Shown here: positions 43,673 to 51,758 of the stretch, piece after piece
How the letters are laid out: each line of letters starts with the position of its first letter
Numbering within the stretch: position 1 is the stretch's first letter
NCBI RefSeq assembly: GCF_003324485.1
Contig: NZ_QODK01000003.1
Coordinates: 310,001-374,000 of the forward strand
Source of the DNA: Cohaesibacter intestini
GTDB taxonomy: Bacteria > Pseudomonadota > Alphaproteobacteria > Rhizobiales > Cohaesibacteraceae
DNA length: 64,000 bases
Direction of reading: 5' to 3'
Translations under genes and position numbers: made by a program
Notes under the pieces: model-generated
Databases searched by the model: none
The model's input: the letters and a program-made list of their open reading frames with translations, nothing else
What the model was told of the DNA's origin: nothing

Positions 43673-44149
43673 TCAGGTCTCTGTTGAGGGGGCTGATGTC
43701 TTGTCGTTGCAACTGCGCAAATTCGTAACGATCTTGACGAGCAATTGTTTGGTGTTGACCAGCTCGTCCTTAGCGATCTCTGTCTCTGCATCGCGCAACA
43801 CGGAGCGTGCGATTTCGGAGCATCGGGCGGCGAGTGCCTTGGCGTCTGGCGTGGCGATCAACACATGCTTGCGTCCATCGTCGGTGTCTTTTGTGCGTTG
43901 GACCCAGCCGCGCTTTTCAAGGCCGACAACAAGACGGCTGACGCTGGATTTTTCCAAATAGAGCGCTTCAGCCAATTCGGTTTGCGACAGGCCCTCCATA
44001 TTGATCAGGACCAGAAGCGCACCCCATTGTTCGGCGGTCATGCGAATGCCCGCATGATGGAAGCGCGAAACCAACAGGTTGCTGAACAACCGGTTGGCAA
44101 GGCCCGTGAGGTGGCCCAAAGATTTTTCAATGTCATACAGCTGGGTCAT
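43673..44149 (-). CDS. MarR-family regulator
   Basis: 158-residue winged-helix repressor. The pattern MTAEQWGALLVLINMEGLSQTELAEALYLEKSSVSRLVVGLEKRGWVQR is the standard MarR wHTH, followed by D-G-R-K in the wing (DDGRKHVL). Several Cys residues near the C terminus (ARCSEI, RSCND) could allow redox sensing. ATG 44149 is chosen; upstream residues show no homology. A near-palindrome AGTTG-N6-CAACT lies 4-19 bp upstream of this start, the natural autoregulatory site. Transcribed ahead of the altered SDR. Confidence 0.88.
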   Translation of the reverse strand: MTQLYDIEKSLGHLTGLANRLFSNLLVSRFHHAGIRMTAEQWGALLVLINMEGLSQTELAEALYLEKSSVSRLVVGLEKRGWVQRTKDTDDGRKHVLIATPDAKALAARCSEIARSVLRDAETEIAKDELVNTKQLLVKIVTNLRSCNDKTSAPSTET

Positions 44150-44152
44150 GAA

Positions 44153-44168
44153 AGTTGTATATGCAACT
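44153..44168. promoter_or_regulatory. putative MarR operator
   Basis: AGTTG-TATATG-CAACT with perfect 5-bp outer arms. It immediately precedes the MarR start codon on the minus strand. Confidence 0.55.
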
Positions 44169-44293
44169 AAATTCCTGCTGTCAATCGGAATGACACGATT
44201 GTCGCAGTGGTTTCCCCGGAATCGACAAAGGGGCAGGTGTTCAACCTGTCCCTTTGTTTGACGATGATGGGTCGCAAGCAAGTACGGATTGAC

Positions 44294-44707
44294 CTACTGA
44301 GCCCAGCGCTGCTGCAATGGCAGCTTGAGGGCAAAGGCGCCGCTGCCCAGAAAGACAATGGCAATCTGAACGGCGATCCAGAAGGCAGGATATTCCCAGC
44401 CTCCGCCCTGACTGGCAAAGGAGAAGCCGTTGCCAGCATGCACAAATGTTGCGCCCAAAAGCGTCGGGATGAGCGCCAAAGCGGCGATCCGGGTGGCTGT
44501 GCCTGTGATCAGGGCGAGGCCACCGCCCAACTCGGCAAAGATGACGAGATAGGCAAACAGGGCGGGAAAGCCGAGGCTTTCGAAAAAACCGACAGTGCCG
44601 GGAATGGTGAAAACAAACACCTTGGTCAAACCATGGGAGAGGAACAGGGCACCAGAGGTGACCCGCAGGACAAAGGCGGCGAAGGGAGCGGTTTGGCTAT
44701 CAATCAT
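44294..44707 (-). CDS. DoxX-family membrane protein
   Basis: 137-residue protein with four hydrophobic segments. The DoxX pattern is FVLRVTSGALFLSHGLTKVF then LVIFAELGGGLALITG and ATFVHAGNGF. DoxX-like proteins are linked to quinone or thiol redox processes and to detoxification clusters; no catalytic function is fixed. The ATG at 44707 has only a weak ribosome site. It is divergent from a LysR gene 215 bp to the right, which likely controls it, and lies upstream of the MarR/SDR pair but with its own gap. Confidence 0.88.
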   Translation of the reverse strand: MIDSQTAPFAAFVLRVTSGALFLSHGLTKVFVFTIPGTVGFFESLGFPALFAYLVIFAELGGGLALITGTATRIAALALIPTLLGATFVHAGNGFSFASQGGGWEYPAFWIAVQIAIVFLGSGAFALKLPLQQRWAQ

Positions 44708-44922
44708 GGTCAGGGTCTTTCATAAAAGCTGTCGGGCGGAGTAGGGGCCACCACCTGGATTTGTGGGTATCGAAGGATGCGTCCCGTTCGGCGCTTGACT
44801 GTCTTGCGCTTCAGAGCGGGATGCCTTGGGATGGCGCCACTATGCCTCTTGACTAAATTCAATGAAATGGCGAAAAAGCGGAATGTCTATCCTTATTTTG
44901 TTCTTAATATAGGAGCCGCCCC

Positions 44923-45822
44923 ATGGATCTCGTCGATTGCATGAAAGCCTTTGTTGCCACCGCGCAGACCGGATCCTTCACCGAAGCGGCCAACCGGCTG
45001 GGTATGTCGAACCGGCTGACATCGAAATATGTCGCAGAACTGGAAAGCCGCATAGGCACGCGCTTGTTGCAGCGAACCACCCGCAAGGTCGGTCTGACGC
45101 CGGCTGGGGAAGATTTGCTCGCACGTGCGCCTGCTCTACTGGATGAACTCGATGATCTCATCGGCTCGATGTCGGAACAGTCGAAAGGCTTTACGGGCTT
45201 GTTGCGTATTTCCGCACCCGTCACGTTTGGCGAGGTTTACATCCATGCCATGATCCGGCGGTTCGCGGCACAGCATCCCGCCTTGAAGATCGATCTGCGC
45301 CTCAGTGATGCCTATATCGATCTGGCCAAGGAGGGCATCGATCTTGCCTTTCGCATCGGGACGCCCAGTGTCTCGTCCCTCAAGGCCCGCAAGTTGGGCA
45401 TGCTCGCCAGCCATCTGGTGGCATCGCCGGACTATGTTGCGCAATATGGAGCGCCCAGCCGACCGGAAGACCTTGTGGACCATCGCTGCATTGTCGATAC
45501 CAATCGGCGCGATCCCTCCCGTTGGACGTTCATCAAAGCGGGAGAGACAAGCACGGTGCAAACCAACCGCCACTTCATGGTCAACAGCGCACGGGTGGCA
45601 AATGAATGGGCCATCGCCGGAGAAGGAGTTGCCTATTGTCCTGCTTTTGTGGTCGCCGATGCGATGGATAAGGGTGCTTTGGTGCCTTTGTTGCCGGACT
45701 ATCAAATGGAAAGCCACCCGATCAGCGCGGTTTATCTGTCAGGCACTGTTCTGCCCCGCAAGGTCAGAGGCCTGATCGACTTTGCCCTTGCGGATATCCG
45801 CGACAAGGGGCTGCTGGAATAG
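44923..45822 (+). CDS. LysR-family regulator 1
   Basis: 299-residue LysR-type regulator. HTH: MDLVDCMKAFVATAQTGSFTEAANRLGMSNRLTSKYVAELE, then RIGTRLLQRTTRKVGLTPAGE. The effector domain is of the CrgA/DsdC-like group (LRISAPVTFGEVYIHAMIRRF). ATG 44923 follows AGGAGCC. It lies divergent from the DoxX gene and just before the YgiD/YqjG pair, either of which could be its target. Confidence 0.9.
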   Translation: MDLVDCMKAFVATAQTGSFTEAANRLGMSNRLTSKYVAELESRIGTRLLQRTTRKVGLTPAGEDLLARAPALLDELDDLIGSMSEQSKGFTGLLRISAPVTFGEVYIHAMIRRFAAQHPALKIDLRLSDAYIDLAKEGIDLAFRIGTPSVSSLKARKLGMLASHLVASPDYVAQYGAPSRPEDLVDHRCIVDTNRRDPSRWTFIKAGETSTVQTNRHFMVNSARVANEWAIAGEGVAYCPAFVVADAMDKGALVPLLPDYQMESHPISAVYLSGTVLPRKVRGLIDFALADIRDKGLLE

Positions 45823-46137
45823 CTTTTGATTAAGAATATTTCATGGATAGTTATTCTATATATACGCCATTTTGTTGACGAGTGTTAAGGCGCATAGTGG
45901 CTCCAGAAGAAAGGCAAGGGTTGGTTTGGCCGATCCTTTGAAGTTTGGAGCAAAGACATGAACAGCGCAAAAGATACCATGGTCGTCCTCGGGTCCAGAA
46001 GAGGGCCAATGCCAGCGAAGGTGATTGGCAGAGCCATTCTGTGCCTGCTGCGTGACGCCTCAACGCGCCCCTTTGCGTGGTCTGATTGCCTGTTTTCCTC
46101 CCGTGCCTGACAATTTCCGACAAGATTGGAGCCACTC
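45823..46137. other. intergenic region before the YgiD-type gene
   Basis: 315 bp. It contains AGAATA and TATTCT (arms of an inverted repeat 13 bp apart) near 45833-45857 and AT-rich DNA. No gene is credible. A TTGACG hexamer at 45875-45880 has no well-spaced -10. Confidence 0.4.
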
Positions 46138-46962
46138 ATGAGTGCATCATATGCCCTTGAAAAACTCAAAGACCGCCTGACGCTGTCCGAACGTATGCCA
46201 GTGGTCTTTCTGGGTCATGGTAGCCCGATGAATGCCATAGAAGACACCCCCTATTCCCGCAGCTGGACCGATTTGGGCAAGAGCTTGCCCCAGCCTCAGG
46301 CGATTCTGGTGGTTTCGGCACACTGGATGACCCGAGGCCATACGCTGGTCGACATTTCCGCAATGCCTAAAACCATTCACGACTTTTATGGCTTCCCTCA
46401 ACAACTCTATAACGAGACCTATCCTGCCAAGGGGGATCCGGAGTTGGCCCGCGAGGTGGTCTCCCTGCTTGCCAGCCATCATGCGCAAGAGGATGACCGC
46501 TGGGGCCTTGATCATGGGGCCTGGACGGTGCTGAAATTTCTGTTTCCAAATGCAGATGTGCCGGTCTTCCAACTCTCCATCGATCTTGCCATGCCATTTG
46601 AAGAGCATCTCGAGGTGGGCAAGACCTTGGCCAGCCTGCGCGATCGTGGGGTGCTGATCCTTGGCTCAGGTAACATCGTACACAATCTTCATGCCCTGCG
46701 GATGGACGGCAAGGCACATGACTTTGCCCTCGCGTTTGACGCCCATTTTGAACAGCGTTTAACGGCTCGGGACATGGGGGCCTTGGCCGATCGCAAGGCC
46801 ATGGGCAACCTGTTCCAGCTCGCCCATCCCTCGAGCGACCATTATATTCCGGCCCTGACGATTGCCGGGGCGGCAAGCGAGCAAGACACGCTCACCTATT
46901 TGACCGAAGACCTGGCAATGGGGGCTGTTTCCATGCGCTCTTTTATTTTCCACGGCAGCTAA
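46138..46962 (+). CDS. ygiD: extradiol ring-cleavage dioxygenase-like protein (YgiD/DODA class III)
   Basis: Zinc or iron enzyme of the class III extradiol dioxygenase superfamily, 274 residues, resembling E. coli YgiD (a DOPA 4,5-dioxygenase in vitro). The metal/active-site histidines sit in FLGHGSPMNA, VSAHWMTRGH, HDFYGFP, GLDHGAW and PSSDHYIPAL, all conserved. ATG 46138 is preceded by GGAG. It is 24 bp before the GS-hydroquinone reductase gene, so both are co-transcribed. Catechol-type substrates and quinones are a natural pair for these two enzymes. Confidence 0.93.
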   Translation: MSASYALEKLKDRLTLSERMPVVFLGHGSPMNAIEDTPYSRSWTDLGKSLPQPQAILVVSAHWMTRGHTLVDISAMPKTIHDFYGFPQQLYNETYPAKGDPELAREVVSLLASHHAQEDDRWGLDHGAWTVLKFLFPNADVPVFQLSIDLAMPFEEHLEVGKTLASLRDRGVLILGSGNIVHNLHALRMDGKAHDFALAFDAHFEQRLTARDMGALADRKAMGNLFQLAHPSSDHYIPALTIAGAASEQDTLTYLTEDLAMGAVSMRSFIFHGS

Positions 46963-46986
46963 GCCCCAAAGCAAAGGAACAGAACC

Positions 46987-47955
46987 ATGCTTGTAAATGG
47001 CAAATGGACCAAGGACTGGCAGCCGGTCCAGAAATCGGACAAAGAAGGCCGCTTCATTCGGCAAGTCTCGTCCTTTCGCAATTGGATCACCCCGGACGGA
47101 CGCCCCGGACCGACAGGGAATGGCGGCTTCAAGGCTGAAGCCGGACGCTATCGCCTCTATGTTGCGTTGATCTGCCCATGGGCTTCGCGCACACTGATTG
47201 CCCGCAAATTGAAAGGGCTCGAAGAGATTATTCCGGTGACGGTGGTCAATCCGGTGCTGTCCGATGAAGGATGGCAGTTCGGTGGTTATCCCGGTGTCGA
47301 TGAAGACCCTCTTTTCAAGGCCACCTATCTGCATGAGATCTATAGTCGGGCGGATACCAATTTTACCGGTCGTGCAACAGTGCCGTTCCTGTGGGACATA
47401 CAGCAAAATGTCATGGTCAACAATGAAAGCGCCGACATTCTGCGGATGTTTGATTCTGCTTTCGATGCGATCATCCCGTCTGATTTGCGCCTTTATCCAG
47501 AAGCCTTGGGAGACGAGATCAATCGCCTCAATGTCGAGATTTATGACAAATTGAACAACGGGGTGTATCGCGCAGGCTTTGCCTCAAGCCAGCAAAGCTA
47601 TGACGAAGCGGTTTCCGATGTCTTTGGCATTCTGGACAGGCTGGAAAGCCGCCTTGAAGGACAGGACTATCTCATTGGCAACCAGCTGACGGAAACAGAT
47701 ATCCGCACTTTCGTCACGCTCATTCGCTTCGATGCGGCCTATCATGGCATCTTCAAGACCAACCGCAGACAGATTAAGGATTATGCCAACCTGTCTGCCT
47801 ATATGGAGCGCATCCTGCGTTTGCCCGGCGTGATCGAGACGGTGAATATGGATCATATCACCCGCGGCTATTACGCGATCAAGGCCCTTAATCCGCTGGG
47901 CATCAGACCAACCGGCCCAGCCCATATCGAGGCTTTGCTCGCATCGGTGGCCTGA
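46987..47955 (+). CDS. yqjG: glutathionyl-hydroquinone reductase (YqjG/Ecm4 type)
   Basis: Xi-class glutathione transferase of 322 residues that reduces glutathionyl-hydroquinones. The active site CPWA (C63 in ALICPWASR) is the hallmark of the class, followed by VNPVLSDEGWQF, GRATVPFLWD, NESADILRMFD and YLIGNQLTETDIRTFVTLIRFDAAYHGIFK. Detoxifies halogenated or other quinones. ATG 46987 follows AAGGAAC. It shares an operon with the YgiD-like dioxygenase gene; a convergent gene starts 26 bp after its stop. Confidence 0.96.
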   Translation: MLVNGKWTKDWQPVQKSDKEGRFIRQVSSFRNWITPDGRPGPTGNGGFKAEAGRYRLYVALICPWASRTLIARKLKGLEEIIPVTVVNPVLSDEGWQFGGYPGVDEDPLFKATYLHEIYSRADTNFTGRATVPFLWDIQQNVMVNNESADILRMFDSAFDAIIPSDLRLYPEALGDEINRLNVEIYDKLNNGVYRAGFASSQQSYDEAVSDVFGILDRLESRLEGQDYLIGNQLTETDIRTFVTLIRFDAAYHGIFKTNRRQIKDYANLSAYMERILRLPGVIETVNMDHITRGYYAIKALNPLGIRPTGPAHIEALLASVA

Positions 47956-47981
47956 TCAGGCCCAACGCGAGCAAAGGCAAG

Positions 47982-48950
47982 TCAGGAAGCTGGCTCGCCT
48001 TGCCAGCTGCCAGTCTGATCGAGGGCTGGCCAGCGGTCGAGCAACTGCCCATGCCCGGGCAGTGCCTGCTCGACCAGCCAGACTTCATCCGGTATCACAT
48101 CAATGATCCGCTCCGCCCCGGCAAAGGCCGATACCCTGTCTTGTGACCAATCCACCTTGCCGCGCCCGGTCAAAACCAGAGCTGCACCGGTTTCGAAGTT
48201 GGGCACGAACAAACCAACCCGTCCGTCCTCTTCGATGTTGCCGAGCGTATTGAAGAATTTGTTGCCGGAAAAATCCGGGAAAGACAGGCTTCCGTCGTCA
48301 TTGATGCCAAGAAAACCCGGTTTGCCGCCACGATGGGACGCATCCACCCCGGCACGTGGGTCGCTGGTCAGCTCCTTTGACCGAGAGGCAATGAAGAAGG
48401 TGTCAGCTTGGCTGATCAGCGCTTTGGCGTCGGACGTCAGGCTATCGAGCTTCACAGCCATGGGCTTCAGATGATCCTGCTCCTGCCAATCAATCTCCCG
48501 CGTTTGGATATATTGCGGACAATTGCCAAAGCTCTGATCGACGGCCACCAGCAAGCCTTCATCGGATTCCAGCAATGTGCCGTTCAGCCTGTTGCGCCGT
48601 CTGGTGGTCAGTTGCAGTCCGATGGCTCCAACCTTGGCCCCGGCCGACACGTCCAGTTTGAGAATGTCCGTCAAAGGCGGTTTGCCATCCACGACAAGAC
48701 GATCGGCGCGTGGTGAGGTCAGAAAGCCGGGTGCCCCAAAGACCGGCACGCTCCAGACCCGCCCCGCTTGATCCGTCAATCCAATGAACAGCACTGGAAG
48801 GCTGGCAAAAAAGCGCCGATGCTGATCGGGCATGGCGGAGCGGATCGCCCGGCTCACCATGTCGACATAGTCTTCCGATACTGCGGCGCGCGCCTGAACA
48901 GCACGCTCACCGGCATGGAAAACAGAACGAGGCTCTTTGAAAATAGTCAC
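47982..48950 (-). CDS. pyridoxamine 5'-phosphate oxidase-like FMN-binding protein
   Basis: 322-residue protein with a PNPOx-like split barrel. FASLPVLFIGLTDQAGRVW resembles the N-terminal barrel strand pair, and the C-terminal half has DPRAGVDASHRGGKPGFLGI, LSFPDFSGNKFFNTLGNI and GLFVPNFETGAALVLTGRG. This matches the larger PNPOx-like proteins often fused or linked to flavin reductases; FMN or heme binding is expected, the substrate is not. It lies 24 bp downstream of the GST gene on the same strand and is probably its operon partner. Confidence 0.82.
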   Translation of the reverse strand: MTIFKEPRSVFHAGERAVQARAAVSEDYVDMVSRAIRSAMPDQHRRFFASLPVLFIGLTDQAGRVWSVPVFGAPGFLTSPRADRLVVDGKPPLTDILKLDVSAGAKVGAIGLQLTTRRRNRLNGTLLESDEGLLVAVDQSFGNCPQYIQTREIDWQEQDHLKPMAVKLDSLTSDAKALISQADTFFIASRSKELTSDPRAGVDASHRGGKPGFLGINDDGSLSFPDFSGNKFFNTLGNIEEDGRVGLFVPNFETGAALVLTGRGKVDWSQDRVSAFAGAERIIDVIPDEVWLVEQALPGHGQLLDRWPALDQTGSWQGEPAS

Positions 48951-48974
48951 GGGGTCGGGTCCTTACTTGAGAAA

Positions 48975-49601
48975 TTATGCCAGCTTGGGCAGGGGAGAGG
49001 CTGCCATTGCCACGAAATGCGGCTGCTGCTCGATACGGTCAAGCCAGCTGCGAATATGCGAATAGGCGTCAAGGCTGACTCCACCCTCGGGCGCATGGGC
49101 TATGTAGCTGTAACCCGCCACATCGGCAATGGAAATTGAATCGCTGGCGAGCCATTCGCGATCACTTAAATGTGCGTTCATGATCTCGAACAGGGCATGT
49201 GCCTTGCTGATCGCTCCCTGATGATCAATCGGAGCGCCGAACAGGGTGACCAGACGGGCCGCACAGGGGCCGGAAAAGATCTGATCGGCGGCAATCGTCA
49301 ACCAACGCTGCACTTCTGCCGCTTGCTTTGGATCGCTTGGCAACCAGTTGGAGGTCGGTGCATAGGTCTGAACCAGATAAACAAGTATGGCGTTGGAATC
49401 CGACAGGGTAAAGCCATTGTCATCAATTGCCGGTACCTTGCCAAACGGGCTGAGTTTGAGGAAATCCGGCGCCTTGTGCGCCCCGTTGGCGAGGTCAACA
49501 TCAATGGCCTCATAGGTCAGATCGAGAAGAGCCAACATCAGCTCAACGCGATGGGAGTGGCCGGATAGAGGATATCTGTAAAGCTTGATCGGTGTGGTCA
49601 T
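48975..49601 (-). CDS. glutathione S-transferase
   Basis: 208-residue cytosolic GST. The N-terminal thioredoxin fold has LYRYPLSGHSHRVELMLALL with Ser/His near the glutathione site; KVPAIDDNGFTLSDSNAILVYL is the cis-Pro and gamma-site segment. The C-terminal helical domain has the N-capping-type motif SISIADVAGYSYI. Substrates are probably electrophiles. ATG 49601 follows AGGATCC on the minus strand. Divergent from LysR 2 (150 bp) with a perfect palindrome between them; first gene of a GST/PNPOx-like unit. Confidence 0.92.
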   Translation of the reverse strand: MTTPIKLYRYPLSGHSHRVELMLALLDLTYEAIDVDLANGAHKAPDFLKLSPFGKVPAIDDNGFTLSDSNAILVYLVQTYAPTSNWLPSDPKQAAEVQRWLTIAADQIFSGPCAARLVTLFGAPIDHQGAISKAHALFEIMNAHLSDREWLASDSISIADVAGYSYIAHAPEGGVSLDAYSHIRSWLDRIEQQPHFVAMAASPLPKLA

Positions 49602-49693
49602 GGGAGGATCCTGACGCGGTTTCTAGGAGACGGATTTGACGGGCTGGATGCGCTTGCATCGCTGTGACCACAAGATATATCTTCCATGCATTG

Positions 49694-49706
49694 ATTATAA
49701 TAATCG
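49694..49706. promoter_or_regulatory. 13-bp palindrome between GST and LysR 2
   Basis: GATTAT-A-ATAATC, perfect 6-bp arms. It lies in the 150-bp divergent region where the LysR regulator would be expected to act. Confidence 0.5.
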
Positions 49707-49752
49707 GCTTTTGCAATTGTTTGTTTCATAAAATAATAGTAATTTGACGATT

Positions 49753-50667
49753 ATGGATCGCATACAAACGCTGGAAATCTTTGTCGCCGTGGCCAAAGCC
49801 GAGAGCTTTGTGGCTGGCGCACGTGCGCTTGGACTGAGTGCGCCTTCCGTTACCCGTGGCATCAATGCGCTGGAGGAACGGTTGGGCGTGCGGCTTTTTA
49901 CCCGGACCACACGCAAGGTGCGGCTGACTGAGGTCGGTGCCGCCTATCTGGCCGACACGCAAGCTGTCCTTGCCCAATTGCAGGCCGCCGATGATGCGGC
50001 CTCCGGTGCCGCTGTCAGGCCACAAGGTCATTTGCGGATCACCTGCCCGTCAGAATTTGGCCGTCTCCATATCATGCCGGTTGTCACGGCCTATCTCGAC
50101 GCTCACCCCGATGTCACCGCTCAGGTGCTGGTGGTTGACCGGATCGTCAATATCATCGAGGAAGGGGTAGATGTGGCCCTGCGCATCGGCCATTTGCCCT
50201 CTTCGGGCCTGACCGCCATAAGGGTGGGGGAGGTGCGGATGGTCATTTGTGGTGCGCCGGACTATTTCGCCCGCTGGGGCCGTCCTGACAAGCCAGAAGA
50301 TTTGTCTGAGCATCGGATCATTGCCACTGCAACCGACGGTCCGACCACCGAATGGCGGTTCGGTCCGAAAGAGACCCAAAGCGTCCGTCTCAACCCGACC
50401 CTGGAAGTGACCAGTGTCGCTGCCTCAATCAACGTCGCCCGCGAGGGCTGGGGGCTTTGTCGGGCTTTGTCCTATCAAGTCTCGGATGATATCCGTGCCG
50501 GGCGTCTTGAGCCTGTTCTGGAAGCTTACCGTGCGGATCCTGTGCCCGTACATCTGGTGCATGCAGGCGGCGGACGCACCAGCGTCAAGCTGCGCAGCTT
50601 TCTCGATTTTGCCCGTATTGCATTGAGATCGGAGGAAACCCAGAGGAAGCTCACCTTTGATCCTTAA
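49753..50667 (+). CDS. LysR-family regulator 2
   Basis: 304-residue LysR-type regulator, of the same CrgA-like group as LysR 1. HTH: RIQTLEIFVAVAKAESFVAGARALGLSAPSVTRGINALEERLGVRLFTRTTRKVRLTEVG. Effector domain begins LRITCPSEFGRLHIMPVV. ATG 49753 is chosen over a TTG at 49744. It is divergent from GST/PNPOx and 154 bp upstream of yghU; either could be the target. There is no terminator evident after it. Confidence 0.9.
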   Translation: MDRIQTLEIFVAVAKAESFVAGARALGLSAPSVTRGINALEERLGVRLFTRTTRKVRLTEVGAAYLADTQAVLAQLQAADDAASGAAVRPQGHLRITCPSEFGRLHIMPVVTAYLDAHPDVTAQVLVVDRIVNIIEEGVDVALRIGHLPSSGLTAIRVGEVRMVICGAPDYFARWGRPDKPEDLSEHRIIATATDGPTTEWRFGPKETQSVRLNPTLEVTSVAASINVAREGWGLCRALSYQVSDDIRAGRLEPVLEAYRADPVPVHLVHAGGGRTSVKLRSFLDFARIALRSEETQRKLTFDP

Positions 50668-50821
50668 ATCTGCAACATGGCTCGCACAGAATTGATCGGC
50701 CTGTGTCAGATTTCCCTCAATCCCATCTTTATTTCACCGCGCCACTTGCTACATAAATGCCAACAGCAAATGGCTGCACCGACGCCACAATCTGACGCTG
50801 AAGAGCGAAAAGGAAGCCGAC

Positions 50822-51685
50822 ATGACCGACAAGCACGACTATGTACCACCGAAAGTTTGGGTATGGGATCAGGAAAATGGCGGCGAATGGGCCAAGATCA
50901 ATCGCCCGATTTCCGGTGCTACCCATGAAAAGGATCTGCCACAGGGCGCGCATCCGCTTCAGCTTTATTCCCTCGCCACGCCAAATGGCCAGAAAGTGAC
51001 GATCATGCTTGAAGAGCTTCTGGCGCTTGGGGTCAAGGAAGCGGAATATGACGCATGGTTGATCAAGATCGGTGATGGCGAACAATTCTCCTCGGGCTTT
51101 GTCGATATCAATCCGAACTCGAAAATCCCGGCCCTGTTCGACAAAGATCGCGGCGTGCGGGTGTTTGAATCCGGTGCCATTCTGCTCTATCTGGCGGAAA
51201 AATTCGGCCACTTCCTGCCGACCGACATTGCCAAACGGACTGAGGTGATGAACTGGCTCTTCTGGCTGCAGGGCTCGGCGCCTTATCTCGGCGGCGGCTT
51301 TGGTCATTTCTACGCCTATGCGCCGTTCAAATTCGAATATGCCATCGACCGCTTCACCATGGAGGCCAAGCGCCAGCTCGACGTACTGGACAAGGAACTG
51401 GCCAACCATCGCTATCTTGGTGGCGACGAATACACCATCGCCGACATGGCAACATGGCCTTGGTATGGCAATCTGGCACTCGGCAATCAATATAATGCGG
51501 GCGAGTTCCTGCAGGTCGAGGACTATAAGAATGTCCGCCGCTGGGCCAAGGAAATCTTGGCGCGTCCAGCGGTACAGCGCGGTCGGATCGTCAACCGAGT
51601 GAACGGCGATCTGAGCGAGCAGCTGCATGAACGCCATGATGCGTCGGATTTTGACCTGCGCACGCAAGACAAGCTTGAAGGCTGA
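50822..51685 (+). CDS. yghU: glutathione-dependent disulfide-bond oxidoreductase (YghU)
   Basis: GST-like protein of 287 residues (nu-class), reducing disulfides and hydroperoxides with glutathione. Family features: YVPPKVWVWDQENGGEWAKINRPISGATHEK at the N terminus, SLATPNGQKVTIMLEEL at the glutathione site, and VDINPNSKIPAL then FESGAILLYLAEKFG. The C-terminal domain has LGGDEYTIADMATWPWY. ATG 50822 follows GGAAGCCGAC. A terminator lies 22 bp after the stop. Its placement beside LysR 2 adds to the thiol and electrophile theme of this region. Confidence 0.95.
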   Translation: MTDKHDYVPPKVWVWDQENGGEWAKINRPISGATHEKDLPQGAHPLQLYSLATPNGQKVTIMLEELLALGVKEAEYDAWLIKIGDGEQFSSGFVDINPNSKIPALFDKDRGVRVFESGAILLYLAEKFGHFLPTDIAKRTEVMNWLFWLQGSAPYLGGGFGHFYAYAPFKFEYAIDRFTMEAKRQLDVLDKELANHRYLGGDEYTIADMATWPWYGNLALGNQYNAGEFLQVEDYKNVRRWAKEILARPAVQRGRIVNRVNGDLSEQLHERHDASDFDLRTQDKLEG

Positions 51686-51706
51686 TAAAGGTCTTCTGAA
51701 TAGACA

Positions 51707-51740
51707 AGCCGCCGATCCATCCGGACCGGCGGCTTTTTCA
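51707..51740. terminator. bidirectional terminator
   Basis: AAGCCGCCG pairs perfectly with CGGCGGCTT around a 12-nt loop, followed by Ts. It lies between the convergent yghU and adhE genes. Confidence 0.87.
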
Positions 51741-51758
51741 TTTCAGCGACAAGAAGAC

